DNA of 64,000 nt from Streptomyces sp. ITFR-21 (GCF_031844685.1 NZ_CP134605.1:2121001-2185000); one strand, 5' to 3'; counted from the first letter of the stretch, positions 35,351-45,300 are shown. Made by a program: numbers and translations. Notes: generated by a model from the letters alone, not told the origin.

Positions 35351-36219
35351 GTTCACCGGCGAACGGCCGACGCGGGATCGGCGCGCGGCTGACGGCGTAC
35401 GCGTCCGGCGGGGTGCTGCGGATCGTGCTGCTGGTGGTGGCGCTGTTCTGGCTGCTGCCGACCGTGGGCCTGCTGCTGTCCAGCCTGCGCACCCCCACCG
35501 ACATCTCGGCCAGCGGCTGGTGGAAGGTGTTCAGCTCGCCGTCCCAGCTCACCGTCACCAACTACCGCACCCTGCTGGACAACCACGCGATCACCGACTC
35601 GCTGCTGAACACCGCGCTGATCACCGTCCCGGCGACGGCGCTGGTGGTGGCGATCGGCGCGCTGGCCGGCTACGCCTTCGCGTGGACGGACTTCCCCGGC
35701 CGGGACTGGTGGTTCGTCGCGGTGGTGGCGATGCTGGTCGTCCCGGTCCAGGTGGCGCTGGTGCCGGTGGCCCGGCTCTTCGGCGACATCGGCATCTTCG
35801 GCGACATCATCGGCGTGGTGCTCTTCCACACGGCGTTCGGCCTGCCCTTCGCCATCTTCCTGCTGCGCAACTTCTTCGCCGAGATCCCCCGCGAGCTGCT
35901 GGAGGCCGCCCGGCTGGACGGCGCGGGCGAGCTGCGCCTGTTCACCCGGGTAGTCCTCCCGCTGGGCGGCCCCGCCATCGCCTCGCTGGGCATCTTCCAG
36001 TTCCTGTGGGTGTGGAACGACATGCTGGTCGCGCTGATCTTCGCCGACAGCGGCTCCCAGCCGGTCACCGTCGCCCTCCAGCAGCAGGTCCGGCAGTTCG
36101 GCAACAACATCGACATCCTGGCACCGGGGGCCTTCGTCTCCATGGTGGTCCCGCTGGCGGTCTTCTTCGCCTTCCAGCGGCAGTTCGTGTCGGGGGTGAT
36201 GGCGGGGGCCGTGAAGTAG
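35347..36219 (+). CDS. ABC transporter permease (MalG-like)
   Basis: A 290-residue second permease of the sugar importer, coupled to the first by an ATGA overlap. It has six transmembrane helices and the EAA coupling loop ELLEAARLDGAGELRLFTRV followed by VLPLGGPAIASL. No ATPase gene follows. In Streptomyces many CUT1 systems share the ATPase MsiK encoded elsewhere, which would explain this. The operon ends here. Confidence 0.9.
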   Translation: MSSPANGRRGIGARLTAYASGGVLRIVLLVVALFWLLPTVGLLLSSLRTPTDISASGWWKVFSSPSQLTVTNYRTLLDNHAITDSLLNTALITVPATALVVAIGALAGYAFAWTDFPGRDWWFVAVVAMLVVPVQVALVPVARLFGDIGIFGDIIGVVLFHTAFGLPFAIFLLRNFFAEIPRELLEAARLDGAGELRLFTRVVLPLGGPAIASLGIFQFLWVWNDMLVALIFADSGSQPVTVALQQQVRQFGNNIDILAPGAFVSMVVPLAVFFAFQRQFVSGVMAGAVK

Positions 36220-36654
36220 CCTCCGGCGGCGCGGCCGGGGGGGTACGCGGCGGCCCGGCCCCTCCCGGCCCCTCCCGGCCCCTCCCGGCCCCTCCCGGCC
36301 TCCCCCGACCTCCCCGGGACTCCTCACCTCCCGACCGGCCGCTGCCGGCCCGGCCTTCCCGGCGCGGTCCGGCCGCCCCTCGGGGCCACTGCCCGGCTTG
36401 AGCTTCCACCGGGGCCGGTCCGGGGCTCCGGCGGCCTCCCGGCCTGCCCGGCTCCGCCGAGCTTCCCCGAGGGCTGCGGCCGCTCGCGCCCGGGGCATCG
36501 GGCGGCGGCGGGGTCCGGCGTCCCGCCGGCTCGCGGTAGGCCGGGGCCGTCCGCCACCTGGTCGTAGGGCGCTGGCGGTGCCCGCGTGGCGGGCCGGGCG
36601 GCGGTGTACTCCTTGGCAGGCTCTGGGGGCGAGCCGCCGGAACCTGGAGCTGTC
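36220..36654. other. Gap with a decamer tandem repeat before the GT-C-like gene
   Basis: A 435-nt, very G+C-rich stretch. At 36261-36300 it has four perfect copies of CCTCCCGGCC with degenerate flanks. Farther right the sequence is C+G-rich without recognisable signals. I see no gene. Confidence 0.5.
36261..36300. repeat. Decanucleotide tandem repeat (CCTCCCGGCC)4
   Basis: Four exact copies, with partial copies on both sides (about 36253-36310). The strand asymmetry (pyrimidine-rich on the plus strand) is marked. It lies 3' of the ABC operon. Confidence 0.93.
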
Positions 36655-38724
36655 ATGACATCGCATGAGCTGATCCCCGACGCGCGGCGACCCGGGCAGG
36701 CGGAGGCGGCCGGCGGAGGGCCGCCGGGGCCCCAGCCCCCGCCCCGGCCGTGGTTCCGGCCCCTGCTCCGGTTCCGGCCCCTGCTCCGGGAAGCGGCGAT
36801 CGCGGGCGGTCCCGCGCTGCTGGCGGTGTACCTGGGCTACCGGAACCGCTGGGTCGGCGACGACGGCATGATCTACACCCGCACGGTCCGCCAGCTGCTG
36901 GCCGGCCACGGCCCCGTGTTCAACGTCGGCGAGCGCGCCGAGGCGTCCACCGGCACCCTCTGGCAGTGGCTGGTCGCGGGCGCCGCCCGCCTCTCCTCCC
37001 GCGACCCCTCCGTGGTCGCCGTCGCCCTCGGCATCCTGCTCACCGGCGCGGGCTACTTCCTGGCCGTCGCCGCGGCCCGCACGGCGGTACGCCCGTGGTC
37101 CGCGGCCCCCCTGCTGCCCCTGGGCATGCTCGTCCTGCTCGCGGTCAAAGCGGACTGGGACTACGCCACCTCCGGCCTGGAGAACGGCCTCACCACCGCC
37201 TGGATCGGCCTGTCCTGGTGGCTGCTGGTGCGGGCGGGCGCCGCCGGACGCACCCGTACCGGAACGGGTGACGGCCCGTCCGCCCGTACGGCCCCGGGCG
37301 CCGTACCCACCCGCGCAGGCGGGTCCGGCGGCGCAGGCGGGTCCGACAGCGCGTCGTCGCACGCGGGTACCGGCGGCAGCGCGTCCTCCGGTACGGAGTT
37401 CGGCGACGGCCCGGCCGCCCGTACGGTCGCCGGCCGCGGTCCTCGTACGCCCGCGTTCGGCCGGTCCGGCCGTACGGCCCCGGGCGCCGCGCCCCTCGCC
37501 GCGGCCGGCGGGTCCCCCGGGCCCCGGGCACACGCCGCCGCCTTCGTGCTCGGCCTCGGGCCCCTGGTGCGGCCCGACCTCGCGCTGGTCGGCGCGGTGT
37601 TCCTGGCCGCCCTGTGGCTTCTGCTGCGCCCCCGTCCGGGGCACGCCCTGTGGCTGGTGGGCGCCGCGGTCGCGCTGCCCGCCGGGTACGAGGTGTTCCG
37701 GGCCGGGTACTACGGGGTCCTCGTCCCGCTCCCCGCGCTGGCCAAGGAAGCCTCGGACCCGGTGTGGACGCGCGGCTTCGCGTACTTCGGCGACTTCGCC
37801 GACCCGTACCGGCTGTGGCTGCCCCTGACGCTGCTCGCAGCGCTGGCCGTCCACCTGCCGGGGCGCGCGGCCCTGCGCCCGGAACTGCTCGCGCCGCCGG
37901 TCGCGGGGCTGCTGTCCTGGCTGTACGTGTGCCGGGTCGGCGGCGACTTCATGCACGGCCGGCTGCTGGTGCCCGGCCTGCTGCTGCTGATGCTGCCGGT
38001 GTGCGCGGTGCCGCTGTCGCGGCGGACGGGCGCGGTCGCGGGCGCGCTGGCGGTGTGGGCGGTGTGCTGCGCACTGCTGTGGCGGCCGGCCGCGTCCAGC
38101 GGAGATCCCTACCTGATCCTCGACGAGCAGCGCGACTACACCGTCTACACCGGCTCCCCGCACCCGGTCGGCGAGGCGGTCCACGCCCGACGGCCCAAAC
38201 CGCTGCGCCCGGCGGTCCGCGCGGCCGAGGCGGCGGGCCGGCCCGTACTGCTGCTGCCGGTCCCGCCCGCGGCGGACCGTTTCGTCCCGCTGCCGCTGGC
38301 CCGCCGCCTCGGCCACCGGATCGCCAGCTCGTACGACCTGCTCGGCTACAACGGCATCGTGACCCCGCTGGGCGACACCTCCGTGGATCCGCTCGGCCTG
38401 GCCTACCCGCTGGCCGCCCACCAGGCCCGCGACGCGTTTCGTACGGCGGGCCGCTCCGGCCACGAGAAGCCGCTCGACCCGGCCTGGATCGTCGCCGACT
38501 ACACCGATCCCGGCGCCGCCCTGCCGGCCGGCCTCGACCCGGCCCGGGTGCGGGCCGCCCGCCACGCCCTGACCTGCGGCCCGCTCGCCGAGCTCCAGGC
38601 GTCCGTGCGCGCCCCGCTGACCCCCGGCCGCTTCGTCCGCAACCTGCTGGGCGCCTGGTCCCGTACGTCCTTCCGCTACCCCGACGACCCGGTCGAGGCG
38701 GAGCGCGCCCTGTGCCGGGGCTGA
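36655..38724 (+). CDS. GT-C-like multi-pass membrane protein resembling arabinofuranosyltransferase AftB
   Basis: About 689 residues with some ten hydrophobic segments. The first extracytoplasmic loop contains RNRWVGDDGMIYTRTVRQLL and AEASTGTLWQWLV. The paired aspartates and the aromatic-Thr-Leu-Trp context resemble the GT-C catalytic loop of mycobacterial AftB and related enzymes. A low-complexity linker rich in Gly, Arg, Ser and Thr (about residues 205-290) splits the membrane domain, and a soluble domain follows at the C-terminus. GT-C enzymes use polyprenyl-phosphate sugars on the outer face of the membrane. Streptomyces lacks mycobacterial arabinogalactan, so the acceptor is unknown. It lies 13 nt before a second membrane protein gene. 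The ATG at 36655 is chosen from family-like sequence onset. Confidence 0.72.
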   Translation: MTSHELIPDARRPGQAEAAGGGPPGPQPPPRPWFRPLLRFRPLLREAAIAGGPALLAVYLGYRNRWVGDDGMIYTRTVRQLLAGHGPVFNVGERAEASTGTLWQWLVAGAARLSSRDPSVVAVALGILLTGAGYFLAVAAARTAVRPWSAAPLLPLGMLVLLAVKADWDYATSGLENGLTTAWIGLSWWLLVRAGAAGRTRTGTGDGPSARTAPGAVPTRAGGSGGAGGSDSASSHAGTGGSASSGTEFGDGPAARTVAGRGPRTPAFGRSGRTAPGAAPLAAAGGSPGPRAHAAAFVLGLGPLVRPDLALVGAVFLAALWLLLRPRPGHALWLVGAAVALPAGYEVFRAGYYGVLVPLPALAKEASDPVWTRGFAYFGDFADPYRLWLPLTLLAALAVHLPGRAALRPELLAPPVAGLLSWLYVCRVGGDFMHGRLLVPGLLLLMLPVCAVPLSRRTGAVAGALAVWAVCCALLWRPAASSGDPYLILDEQRDYTVYTGSPHPVGEAVHARRPKPLRPAVRAAEAAGRPVLLLPVPPAADRFVPLPLARRLGHRIASSYDLLGYNGIVTPLGDTSVDPLGLAYPLAAHQARDAFRTAGRSGHEKPLDPAWIVADYTDPGAALPAGLDPARVRAARHALTCGPLAELQASVRAPLTPGRFVRNLLGAWSRTSFRYPDDPVEAERALCRG

Positions 38725-38737
38725 GAGAGAGGCCGCC

Positions 38738-40312
38738 ATGGCGGTAGCGGCTCCCCGCCGGCCGCCGCTCCCGCCGGCCCGTCCGCCCCGGCGGCCGGGC
38801 CGACGGCGCCCGACGCCGTATCCGCTGTTCGGCGGCGCCTGCTGGCTGCTGCTGGCGGTGGTGACCTGGCACACCCCGATCGCCTCGGACTTCGGGCAGC
38901 ACGCGGCGGCCGTGGAACAGGTCCGGGCGGACTGGCGGCACCCCGGCAACCCGCTGCTGAAGGCACCGGGCACCGGCAGCCCGTACTACTCGCCGTACAT
39001 CGTGCTGCTCGGCCTGGTGGCGAAGGCGACCGGCGCGGCGGGGTGGACGGTCGTGCGCTGCTGCGGGCCGGTGAACCTCGCGCTGCTGGTCGCGGGGGTC
39101 GGCGCCTACGCGCGGACGCTCAGCGGGCGGCCCTGGGCGCCGGTGTACGCGCTGGCGGCGTTCACCCTGCTGTGGGGGGTGCGCGGGACGGAGTGGAGCG
39201 GGTTCTGCGGGGTGTGGTCACTGACCCGGGGGGCCTGCTACCCGAGCACCTTCGCGGTGGGGCTCTCCTTTCTGCTGTGGGCCGGGGCGGACCGGCTGGC
39301 CCGGCGGGGCGGACCGGCCCGGTGCTACGCCGGGCTCGGGCTGCTGGGCGCGGTGCTGCTGCTGATCCACCCGGTGACCGCGCTGGCCGCCGTGGTCGGT
39401 GCGGTGGCGACGGTGGCCGGCCGGCAACGCCGCTGGTCGGCGCGCGCCGCCGCCCGCTGGGGACTGGCCGCCGCAGTGGCGGTCGCGGCGGCCGGGGTGT
39501 GGCCGTACTTCGACGTGTTCGCGCTGGCCGGCGACACCTCGCTGGACTACCTGCACCGCAGGCTCTACCAGCACCCCTTCCGCTGGTACGGCCTGGCGGC
39601 GGCCGGCCTGCCGGCCCTGCTGCGGCGGGCCGTCCGGCGGCCGCGGGACCCGCTGGCGGTGATGTTCGCGCTGTTCGCCGTGCTCGCCGGCTACGGCTGG
39701 CTGAGCGGGCACTACGTCTACGGCCGGGTGTTCGCGCTGGCTCTGGTCCCGCTCCAGTTCTCCCTGGCGGTCGCCCTCGCGGCGCCGCGGCCGTGGGCCG
39801 GGCCGCGGCGGGCGCTGCTGCCGGTGGCGGCGGTCGCGCTGTGCTGCGGCCTGGTGGCGCAGGCGGGGGCGGTGGTGCCCCGCCGCTTTCTGCCGGTCGC
39901 CCTGGACCACCCTCGGCGCTGGCACGACTACCGCTGGGTGACCCGCCTGGTGCCGCCCGGCGAGGTGGTCCTCACCGACGGGTACGCGGCCACGCACGCC
40001 CTGCCCGCGTACGGGATCTTCCTCATCGCGCCCACCTGGCCCGACCCGGCGGCCCCGGCCGCCGACACCGCCCGCCGCTCCGCCGACCTGCGCGCCTACT
40101 TCGCCCCCGGGAGTGACGCTTCCGTGCGGCGCCTGATCGTGCGGCGCTACGACGCGCGCTGGCTGCTGCTGACCCGGGGTGAGGACGTCCCCTACGAAGG
40201 CCGCTCGGTGGCCTGGAGTGAGGTCTCGCAGGAGCGACTGGTGCGGCTGTCGCCCGAAGCGGCGGGCCGTACCGACGACGGCGTACGGCCCGCCCTCCCG
40301 CATCCCGGCTAG
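38738..40312 (+). CDS. Multi-pass membrane protein, probably GT-C-fold like
   Basis: A 524-residue protein with about ten transmembrane segments after a basic Pro/Arg-rich N-terminus. The first outside loop holds TPIASDFGQHAAAVEQVRAD, an acidic site placed as in GT-C glycosyltransferases. A short soluble C-terminal domain (about 415-524) follows. I cannot assign a substrate. A GAGAGAGGC ribosome-site region precedes the ATG, and the gene starts 13 nt after the AftB-like gene, so the pair is probably translated from one transcript. The stop codon shares the tetranucleotide CTAG (40309-40312) with the stop of the convergent glutamate dehydrogenase gene. Confidence 0.7.
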   Translation: MAVAAPRRPPLPPARPPRRPGRRRPTPYPLFGGACWLLLAVVTWHTPIASDFGQHAAAVEQVRADWRHPGNPLLKAPGTGSPYYSPYIVLLGLVAKATGAAGWTVVRCCGPVNLALLVAGVGAYARTLSGRPWAPVYALAAFTLLWGVRGTEWSGFCGVWSLTRGACYPSTFAVGLSFLLWAGADRLARRGGPARCYAGLGLLGAVLLLIHPVTALAAVVGAVATVAGRQRRWSARAAARWGLAAAVAVAAAGVWPYFDVFALAGDTSLDYLHRRLYQHPFRWYGLAAAGLPALLRRAVRRPRDPLAVMFALFAVLAGYGWLSGHYVYGRVFALALVPLQFSLAVALAAPRPWAGPRRALLPVAAVALCCGLVAQAGAVVPRRFLPVALDHPRRWHDYRWVTRLVPPGEVVLTDGYAATHALPAYGIFLIAPTWPDPAAPAADTARRSADLRAYFAPGSDASVRRLIVRRYDARWLLLTRGEDVPYEGRSVAWSEVSQERLVRLSPEAAGRTDDGVRPALPHPG

Positions 40313-43300
40313 CGGTGCGTGCGCAGCAGCGTCCGGAAGGTCCGCATCGCCACCGACAGGCTGGCCAGGTCAAACTCCTCCGCCCCCTGGATCTCCTCCA
40401 GCGTGATGCGGGCCCGGCTGATCAGCCCGGCGTTCTTGTCCTCCCAGCCCCGGTAGCGCTGCTCCGGTGTGGCTCCCCCGGCGCCGGCCGCCAGCACGTC
40501 CGCGGTGAGCGCGGCATGCGCCGCGAACAGGTCCTCGCGGATCGCCGCCCGCGCCATCGACTGCCAGCGGTCGGCCCTCGGCAGCAGGATGATCCGGTCC
40601 AGCAGCTTGGTGATTCCGAGCCGGTCGGCCAGGTCGAAGTAGACCTCGGCGACCTCCAGTGGTTCCTTGCCGCTGCGGTCGGCGACATCCACGATGTCCA
40701 GTGTCGGGAAGGCCGAGGAGAACCCGGCGACCCGGTTCGCCAGCTGCTCCGGCACCCCGGCCCCGGTCAGCTCGTCGTGCAGCGACCGGTACCATTCCAG
40801 GTCGGCGCCCCGCAGCAGCTTCGGCAGCTGCGCCCAGACCGTGTGCACCCCTTCAATGAAGAAGTCGATGGTCTCGGCGATCCGCAGCGGTTGCAGCCGG
40901 TTGTTGAGCAGCCAGCGGGTGCCGCGCTCGACCAGCCGCCGCGAGTGCAGCCTGATCCGGGTCTGCACGTCGGCGGCCACGACGCTGTCCAGCGCCTCCA
41001 CCTGGTCCCAGATCCGTCCCAGGTCGAAGATCGCGCGGGCGGCCGTGTGCGCCCTGACGATCTCGTCGGTCGTCGCGCCGATCTCCTCCTTGAAGCGGTG
41101 CAGGAAGGTGGTGCCGGCGGAGTTCACGGTGTCGTTGACCAGCACCGTGGTGATGATCTCGCGGTGCAGCGCGTGGTTGTCGATCTGCTGCTCGAACCGC
41201 TCCCGCAGCGGGACCGGGAAGTAGGCGTGCAGCAGGGAGCGCAGATAGGGGTCGTCGGGCAGGTCGGTGCGGATCAGCTCGTCGGCGGCGGTGATCTTGG
41301 CGTAGGCGAGGATCACCGCGAGCTCCGGCTGGGTCAGCCCCTGGCCGGCGGCCAGCCGCTCGCGGATCTGCCGGTCGGTGGGCAGGAACTCCAGCGCCCG
41401 GTCCAGGTGCCCCTCCCGTGCCAGCCGCCGGATGAGCCGCTGGTGGGCGTGGAGCAGGCTGCTGCTCTGCGCCATGCTGTTGGCCAGCGCGACGTTCTGC
41501 GCGTAGTTGTTGCGCAGCACCAGGGCGCCGACCTCGTCGGTCATCTCGGCCAGCAGACCGTTGCGCTGCTTGACCGTCAGATCCCCCGCGGTGACCACGC
41601 TGTTGAGCAGGATCTTGATGTTGACCTCGTGGTCGGAGGCGTCCACCCCGGCGCTGTTGTCGATGGCGTCGGTGTTGATCCGGCCGCCCGAGCCGTCGGG
41701 GCCGCCGGACCGGGCGAACTCGATCCGGCCGAGCTGGGTGAAGCCCAGGTTGCCGCCCTCACCGACCACCTTGACCCGCAGCTGCGACCCGTCGATCCGG
41801 ATCGCGTCGTTGGCCTTGTCGCCGACGTCCGCCTGTGTCTCGGTGGACGCCTTGACGTAGGTGCCGATTCCGCCGTTCCACAGCAGGTCCACCGGGGCCT
41901 GCAGGATCGCCTTCATCAGCTCCGCGGGGGTGGTCTTCGCGGCGCGGGACTCGATGCCGAGCGCGGCGCGGACGTTCGCGCTCAGCGGGATCGCCTTGGC
42001 GGTCCGCGGGTAGACACCGCCGCCGCCGGAGATCAGCGCGGTGTCGTAGTCGGCCCAGGAGGAGCGCGGCAGCTCGAACAGCCGGCGCCGCTCGGCGTAG
42101 GAGGCGGCCGGGTCCGGGTTGGGGTCGAGGAAGATGTGCCGGTGGTCGAAGGCGGCGACCAGCCGGATGTGCTCCGACAGCAGCATGCCGTTGCCGAACA
42201 CGTCACCGGACATGTCGCCGATGCCGACGACCGTGAAGTCCTCTTCCTGGGTGTTGTGGCCGGTTTCCCGGAAGTGTCGTTTCACCGACTCCCAGGCACC
42301 ACTGGAGGTGATGGCCATCTTCTTGTGGTCGTAGCCGACCGAGCCGCCCGAGGCGAAGGCGTCACCGAGCCAGAAGCCGTAGCTGACGGCGACCTCGTTG
42401 GCGATGTCGGAGAAGGCCGCGGTGCCCTTGTCCGCGGCGACCACCAGGTACGTGTCGTCCTCGTCGTGCCGGACCACGCTCTGCGGCGGGACCACCTCGC
42501 CGGCCACCAGGTTGTCGGTGATGTCCAGCAGGCCGGAGATGAACGTCTTGTACGAGGAGATGCCCTCGGCGAGCCAGGCGTCCCGGTCGACGGCCGGGTC
42601 GGGCAGCCGCTTGCCGACGAAGCCGCCCTTGGCGCCGACCGGCACGATCACGGTGTTCTTGACCATCTGCGCCTTGACCAGGCCCAGCACCTCGGTGCGG
42701 AAGTCCTCCCGGCGGTCGGACCAGCGCAGACCGCCGCGGGCGACCTTGCCGAACCGCAGGTGCACGCCCTCCACCCGCGGCGAGTACACCCAGATCTCGA
42801 ACGCCGGCCGGGGCGCCGGCAGTTCGGGGATCGCCTGCGGGTCGAACTTCATCGACAGGTAGGCGTGCGGCCGGCCCTTGCTGTCGCGCTGGAAGAAGTT
42901 GGTGCGCAGTGTCGCCTTGATCAAAGTGAGGAACGCCCGCAGGATGCGGTCCTCGTCCAGGCTGGCCACCTGGTCGAGCGCGCCGTCCAGCTCCTCCAGG
43001 ATGCCGTCGGTCAGTTCGCTGCCGGCCCGCTGATGGTCGGGGGACAGCCGGGCCTGGAAGAGGTTGGTCAGCAGCCGGGTGGTGTGGACGTTGTTACGGA
43101 GGGTGTCCTCCATGTAGTCCTGGCTGAAGGTCGAACCGGCCTGCCGCAGGTACTTCGCGTAGGCCCGCAGCACCAGCGCCTGCCGCCAGTCGAGCCCGGC
43201 CCGCAGCACCAGCGAGTTGAAGCCGTCGTTCTCCGCACGGTCGGTCCAGGTCGCGGCGAACGCCTCCTGGAACCGCTCCTTCGCGTCGTCCCCCAGCTCC

Positions 43301-45300
43301 CCGAGCGCCGGGTCCAGCCGCAGACCGAAGTCGTAGATCCAGGCCCGGGAGTCGTCGGTGCGGCGCAGCTCGTAGGGGCGCTCGTCCACGACCTCCACAC
43401 CGAGCCGCTGCAGCACCGGCAGCACCGCGGACAGCGAGACAGGCGCGCCGGTGCGGTACATCTTGAAACGCGGCTCCTCGGCGACCGCGCCCACCGGCTC
43501 GTACAGGTTGAGCGTGAAGTCGTCCTCGCCCAGGCTTTCCAGGTGCTGGAGGTCGGCGACCGCGGAGCGCGGCCCGAAGTCGGCCCGGTAGCCGTCGGGG
43601 AACGCCTGTGCGTACCGCCGGACCAGCTCGGCCGCCTTCTCCTCCCCGCACTCCTCGGCGAGCGCCTCGCCGAAGGCGTCCGACCAGGAGCGGGTGGCCT
43701 CCGACAGCCGGTTCTCGATCCGCTCCACGTCCGCGTCGTTGAGCTGCGGCAGCGGGGTGCCGGGGTCCACCCGGATCACGAAGTGCAGCCGGGACAGCAC
43801 CGACTCGGTGTTCCAGGCGGTGAAGTCGGCGCTGTGGCCGCCCAGCTCCTCCTGGAGGATGTTGGTCAGCCGGGTGCGTACCGCCGTCGTGTAGCGGTCG
43901 CGCGGCAGGTACACCAGTGCCGAGTAATAGCGGCCGTACTCGTCCTGCCGCAGGAACAGCCGCAGTTTCCGGCGCTCCTGGAGGTACAGCACGCTGGTGG
44001 CGATGGACCGCAGTTCGTCGGCGGGTGTCTGGAACAGCTCGTCGCGCGGGTAGGTCTCCAGGATCTGCAGCAGGTCCCGGCCGTCGTGGCTGTCCGGGCT
44101 GAACCCGGCACCGTCCAGTACCTCGTCGACCTTGCGGCGGATCACCGGGACCCGCCGGATCGACTCCGTGTAGGCGGCCGACGAGAACAGGCCGAGGAAC
44201 CTGCACTCCCCGACCACGTTGCCCTCGGCGTCGAACCGCTTGACGCCCACGTAGTCCAGGTACGAGGGGCGGTGCACCGTGGAGCGGCTGTTGGCCTTGG
44301 TAAGGACCAGCAGCCGGTGCTCCCGGGCCTTGGCCCGGGCGTCGGCGGGCAGCCTGCTGAACGACGCCGAGCCGGCGTGGCCCAGGTGTCCCGTCCGGGC
44401 GGTGTCGGCGCCCGGGTGTCCGGGGTGGGTGCTGTCGGCGCGCGGGTGCACCGGGTCGGAGCGCAGGATGCCGAGGCCCGTGCCGGGGACCGCGACCAGC
44501 ACGTCCTCCTCGGTGCCGGCGGCACCGGTCTCGGTGCCGAGCCGGTATTCGCGGTAGCCGAGAAAGGTGAAGTGGTCCTCGCAGAGCCAGCGCATCAGCT
44601 CCACCGCCTCGCCGGTCTCCTGCTCGGGCAGCGGCGGCGGGGTCGCGGCCAGGTCGTCGGCGATGGACTGCGCCGCCTGCCGCATCTTCGTCCAGTCCTC
44701 GACGGACTCGCGGACGTCGGAGAGCACCCGGCGCAGGTCGTCGGCGATCTCCCTGAGGTCGGCCCGGTCGGTCTCCCGGTCGATCTCCACATGGATCCAG
44801 GACTCGAGCAGCACGTCGTGCGGCAGCGGCTCGCCCTCGGGTACGCAGCCCGAGCCGATGACCTCCAGGAGCTTGCCGGTGACGTCCCGGCGGACCTGGA
44901 ACTGCGGGTGGAACACCACGTGGATGGCGCGGTCGGCCTGGTTGAGTGCGCTGGTCACCGAGTCGACCAGGAACGGCATGTCGTCGGTGACGACCTCGAC
45001 GACGGTGTGCTTGCTCTGCCAGCCGTTCTCTTCGACGGTCGGCGTGTGCACCCGGACGTTGGCGGTGCCCTGCGGGCGGTTCTCCGCGAGCCGGTGGTGG
45101 GACAGCGCGGCGCCGAAGACGTCGACCGGATCGCGGTCCACCAGGTCCTCGGGTGCGCTGTGCAGGTAGTAACGCTGGAGAAACGCGGTCAGCGCCTCTG
45201 CGTCGAGGCCCTGGCCGGGTACTCCCGCCGGGCTGTTCTCACCGACCCGGGCCGCCCGTTCCAGCAGCTCGGCCTTGGCTTCGTCCAGCTTGGTCTGCAT
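40309..45300 (-). CDS. gdh: NAD-specific glutamate dehydrogenase, large (about 180 kDa) class
   Basis: A 1663-residue enzyme that converts glutamate to 2-oxoglutarate and ammonium, used mainly in glutamate catabolism. It belongs to the L180 class first described in Streptomyces clavuligerus. An N-terminal ACT-like regulatory half (TVVEVVTDDMPFLVDSVTSA and later segments) precedes the catalytic core. The core is visible in VIVPVGAKGGFVGKRLP with its conserved lysine, VGYDHKKMAITSSGAWESVK, GIGDMSGDVFGNGML (nucleotide-binding), and WNGGIGTYVKAS. A large C-terminal helical domain follows. The ATG at 45300 (MQTKLDEAKAELLERAARVG) is preferred. No partner gene is needed; the enzyme is a homo-oligomer in the cytoplasm. 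Confidence 0.94.
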   Translation of the reverse strand: MQTKLDEAKAELLERAARVGENSPAGVPGQGLDAEALTAFLQRYYLHSAPEDLVDRDPVDVFGAALSHHRLAENRPQGTANVRVHTPTVEENGWQSKHTVVEVVTDDMPFLVDSVTSALNQADRAIHVVFHPQFQVRRDVTGKLLEVIGSGCVPEGEPLPHDVLLESWIHVEIDRETDRADLREIADDLRRVLSDVRESVEDWTKMRQAAQSIADDLAATPPPLPEQETGEAVELMRWLCEDHFTFLGYREYRLGTETGAAGTEEDVLVAVPGTGLGILRSDPVHPRADSTHPGHPGADTARTGHLGHAGSASFSRLPADARAKAREHRLLVLTKANSRSTVHRPSYLDYVGVKRFDAEGNVVGECRFLGLFSSAAYTESIRRVPVIRRKVDEVLDGAGFSPDSHDGRDLLQILETYPRDELFQTPADELRSIATSVLYLQERRKLRLFLRQDEYGRYYSALVYLPRDRYTTAVRTRLTNILQEELGGHSADFTAWNTESVLSRLHFVIRVDPGTPLPQLNDADVERIENRLSEATRSWSDAFGEALAEECGEEKAAELVRRYAQAFPDGYRADFGPRSAVADLQHLESLGEDDFTLNLYEPVGAVAEEPRFKMYRTGAPVSLSAVLPVLQRLGVEVVDERPYELRRTDDSRAWIYDFGLRLDPALGELGDDAKERFQEAFAATWTDRAENDGFNSLVLRAGLDWRQALVLRAYAKYLRQAGSTFSQDYMEDTLRNNVHTTRLLTNLFQARLSPDHQRAGSELTDGILEELDGALDQVASLDEDRILRAFLTLIKATLRTNFFQRDSKGRPHAYLSMKFDPQAIPELPAPRPAFEIWVYSPRVEGVHLRFGKVARGGLRWSDRREDFRTEVLGLVKAQMVKNTVIVPVGAKGGFVGKRLPDPAVDRDAWLAEGISSYKTFISGLLDITDNLVAGEVVPPQSVVRHDEDDTYLVVAADKGTAAFSDIANEVAVSYGFWLGDAFASGGSVGYDHKKMAITSSGAWESVKRHFRETGHNTQEEDFTVVGIGDMSGDVFGNGMLLSEHIRLVAAFDHRHIFLDPNPDPAASYAERRRLFELPRSSWADYDTALISGGGGVYPRTAKAIPLSANVRAALGIESRAAKTTPAELMKAILQAPVDLLWNGGIGTYVKASTETQADVGDKANDAIRIDGSQLRVKVVGEGGNLGFTQLGRIEFARSGGPDGSGGRINTDAIDNSAGVDASDHEVNIKILLNSVVTAGDLTVKQRNGLLAEMTDEVGALVLRNNYAQNVALANSMAQSSSLLHAHQRLIRRLAREGHLDRALEFLPTDRQIRERLAAGQGLTQPELAVILAYAKITAADELIRTDLPDDPYLRSLLHAYFPVPLRERFEQQIDNHALHREIITTVLVNDTVNSAGTTFLHRFKEEIGATTDEIVRAHTAARAIFDLGRIWDQVEALDSVVAADVQTRIRLHSRRLVERGTRWLLNNRLQPLRIAETIDFFIEGVHTVWAQLPKLLRGADLEWYRSLHDELTGAGVPEQLANRVAGFSSAFPTLDIVDVADRSGKEPLEVAEVYFDLADRLGITKLLDRIILLPRADRWQSMARAAIREDLFAAHAALTADVLAAGAGGATPEQRYRGWEDKNAGLISRARITLEEIQGAEEFDLASLSVAMRTFRTLLRTHR

